From: CAYJAD01 sp964370835 | Lineage (GTDB): Bacteria; Desulfobacterota; Desulfovibrionia; Desulfovibrionales; Desulfovibrionaceae | Length of the DNA stretch: 64,000 nt | Direction of reading: 5' to 3' | Assembly (NCBI GenBank): GCA_964370835.1 | Contig: CAYJLO010000005.1 | Span: forward strand, 1 to 64,000 | Shown: in pieces, positions 62,940 through 64,000 of the stretch | Layout of the letters: each line of letters starts with the position of its first letter | How positions within the stretch are numbered: position 1 is the stretch's first letter | Made by a program: the position numbers and the translations under genes | The notes under the pieces: model-generated | Told to the model about the DNA's origin: nothing | The model's input: the letters and a program-made list of their open reading frames with translations, nothing else | The model's database searches: none

Positions 62940-63983
62940 ATGACAACTATTTTTACTATTATTGCTACCTTGGGAGCATTAGTTTTTTTTCATGAATTGG
63001 GGCATCTTATTACTGCAAAATATTTTGGTATTGGAGTAAGGGTGTTTTCATTGGGCTTTGGCCCGAAGATAACCTCGCGTACTTTTCGCGGCACAGAGTA
63101 TCGACTATCTTTAATTCCCTTGGGGGGCTATGTTTCTTTTAAAGATACAACCTTATCCGACGGTGTGAAAGGGTATACCTTTGAGGAAACGTCCATCACG
63201 GTACGTTCTTTGGTGGTATTGGCAGGGCCCGTGGCCAATATTATTCTTGCTTTTGTGCTTTTTTGGGGTGTTTTTTGGTTTAATGGTTTAAGTGTGCTTG
63301 ATCCCGTGGTGGGAAGTGTTCTGCCAAGAAGTCCGGCCATGAAAGCTTCTGTGCAAGAGGGGGATACCATAGTAAAAATTGCCGGAGTAAAAATTTCTTA
63401 TTGGGATAATGTGCTGGAACAAATGGCTATCACGCAAGGAGAGCCCTTTGATATGGTAGTACTTCGCCAAGGCAAAGAAATAACGTTGCATGTAAAACCC
63501 AATCAACGAATACAAAAAAATATCTTTGGGGAATCTAAAACTGTTGGCTTTATAGGTATTAACCCTCAAGGTCCTTGGAAAATACGTGAGCTCACAGTGA
63601 TTGAATCTGCCATGGAAAGCTTCTCTTTCACATGGCAAACCATTGTTGAAACCGCCAAGGCTTTTTATATGCTTATGGCAGGGGCACTGCCTTCCGATGC
63701 CATTGGTGGCCCCATCATGATTTCTCAAGCCATAAGTGATCAAGCGGAGAAGGGGCTTTCCACATTGCTGGTTCTTATTGCAATTATTAGTGCCAATTTA
63801 GCTGTGGTAAATCTGCTCCCTTTGCCTGTGCTTGATGGTGGGCATCTTCTCATGTTTGCCATAGAAGCCGTAAGAGGGCGCCCCATTTCAGAAAAAATAC
63901 AAAGAAATTTTCAGCGAGCTGGGTTGGCTGTGCTTCTTATTTTAATGAGTTTAGGCGTATATAATGATATTAGCCGACTGTAG
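62940..63983 (+). CDS. rseP: RseP-like intramembrane site-2 metalloprotease
   Basis: A 347-aa zinc protease of the inner membrane. HELGH lies at residues 18-22 in the first helix, and the second metal motif NLLPLPVLDGGH is near residue 300. One PDZ domain (residues ~110-200, ASVQEGDTIVKIAGVKI) lies between; E. coli RseP has two. It cleaves membrane-anchored anti-sigma factors or signal peptides in envelope stress responses. GAAGGAG precedes the ATG. The gene is complete. By usual bacterial context one expects bamA or dxr nearby, but the neighbours here are the transglycosylase and the window end. Confidence 0.93.
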   Translation: MTTIFTIIATLGALVFFHELGHLITAKYFGIGVRVFSLGFGPKITSRTFRGTEYRLSLIPLGGYVSFKDTTLSDGVKGYTFEETSITVRSLVVLAGPVANIILAFVLFWGVFWFNGLSVLDPVVGSVLPRSPAMKASVQEGDTIVKIAGVKISYWDNVLEQMAITQGEPFDMVVLRQGKEITLHVKPNQRIQKNIFGESKTVGFIGINPQGPWKIRELTVIESAMESFSFTWQTIVETAKAFYMLMAGALPSDAIGGPIMISQAISDQAEKGLSTLLVLIAIISANLAVVNLLPLPVLDGGHLLMFAIEAVRGRPISEKIQRNFQRAGLAVLLILMSLGVYNDISRL

Positions 63984-64000
63984 GGCAGTAGGCGTGGCAA

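Overview
The window looks like a chromosomal segment of a moderately AT-rich member of the Desulfovibrionaceae (sulfate/sulfite-reducing Desulfobacterota). This rests on a porin of the Desulfovibrio 'outer membrane homotrimeric porin' type, two giant type-1-secreted adhesins of the kind known from Desulfovibrio biofilms, a type III glutamine synthetase and an anaerobic glycyl radical enzyme cassette. Family level is an inference; I cannot name the genus. I recognise no rRNA, tRNA, CRISPR array or insertion sequence.

Left part (1-24.2 kb): two giant RTX/LapA-like adhesins are read leftwards. The first is cut by the window edge (1-1811); the second is complete (15788-24187, 2799 aa). Their N-terminal ~130 residues are close paralogues, with a PAAG motif at residues 92-95 in both that matches the type of site cut by LapG-like proteases. 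Their long 5' leaders share a structured block. Between them lie an autotransporter (2749-7494), a Skp-like periplasmic protein with a class I methyltransferase, and a glycyl radical enzyme cassette: a divergent GntR/FCD regulator, activase, glycyl radical enzyme and YkvI-like transporter. Two GTATAC-centred operators spaced 22 bp apart overlap the cassette promoter.

Middle part (24.7-36.1 kb, all minus strand): a CDF cation exporter with an SBF/ACR3-like transporter, a MATE exporter, the porin, and a complete nickel importer nikABCDE followed by a second MATE gene. The nik leader carries two tandem terminator-like hairpins. A roughly 0.9-kb stretch without genes follows.

Nitrogen and motility (37.0-46.6 kb): gltB (large glutamate synthase subunit, no gltD in the window) and glnN (type III glutamine synthetase) sit behind a near-perfect sigma-54 promoter. 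A lone flagellin gene also has a sigma-54 promoter.

Right part (46.6-64 kb, plus strand): a lipoprotein, a small Cys-rich protein, and a compact type IV pilus locus. The pilus genes are the major prepilin, tandem hairpins, a PilM-PilN fusion, PilO, PilP-like, secretin, PilT, PilB, PilC, a parvulin isomerase, a very large duplicated prepilin that seems to carry two carbohydrate-binding-like inserts, a bitopic membrane protein and the prepilin peptidase. A lytic transglycosylase and RseP follow. The window thus gathers four kinds of surface structure (RTX adhesins, autotransporter, flagellin, pilus) beside anaerobic metabolism and metal transport.
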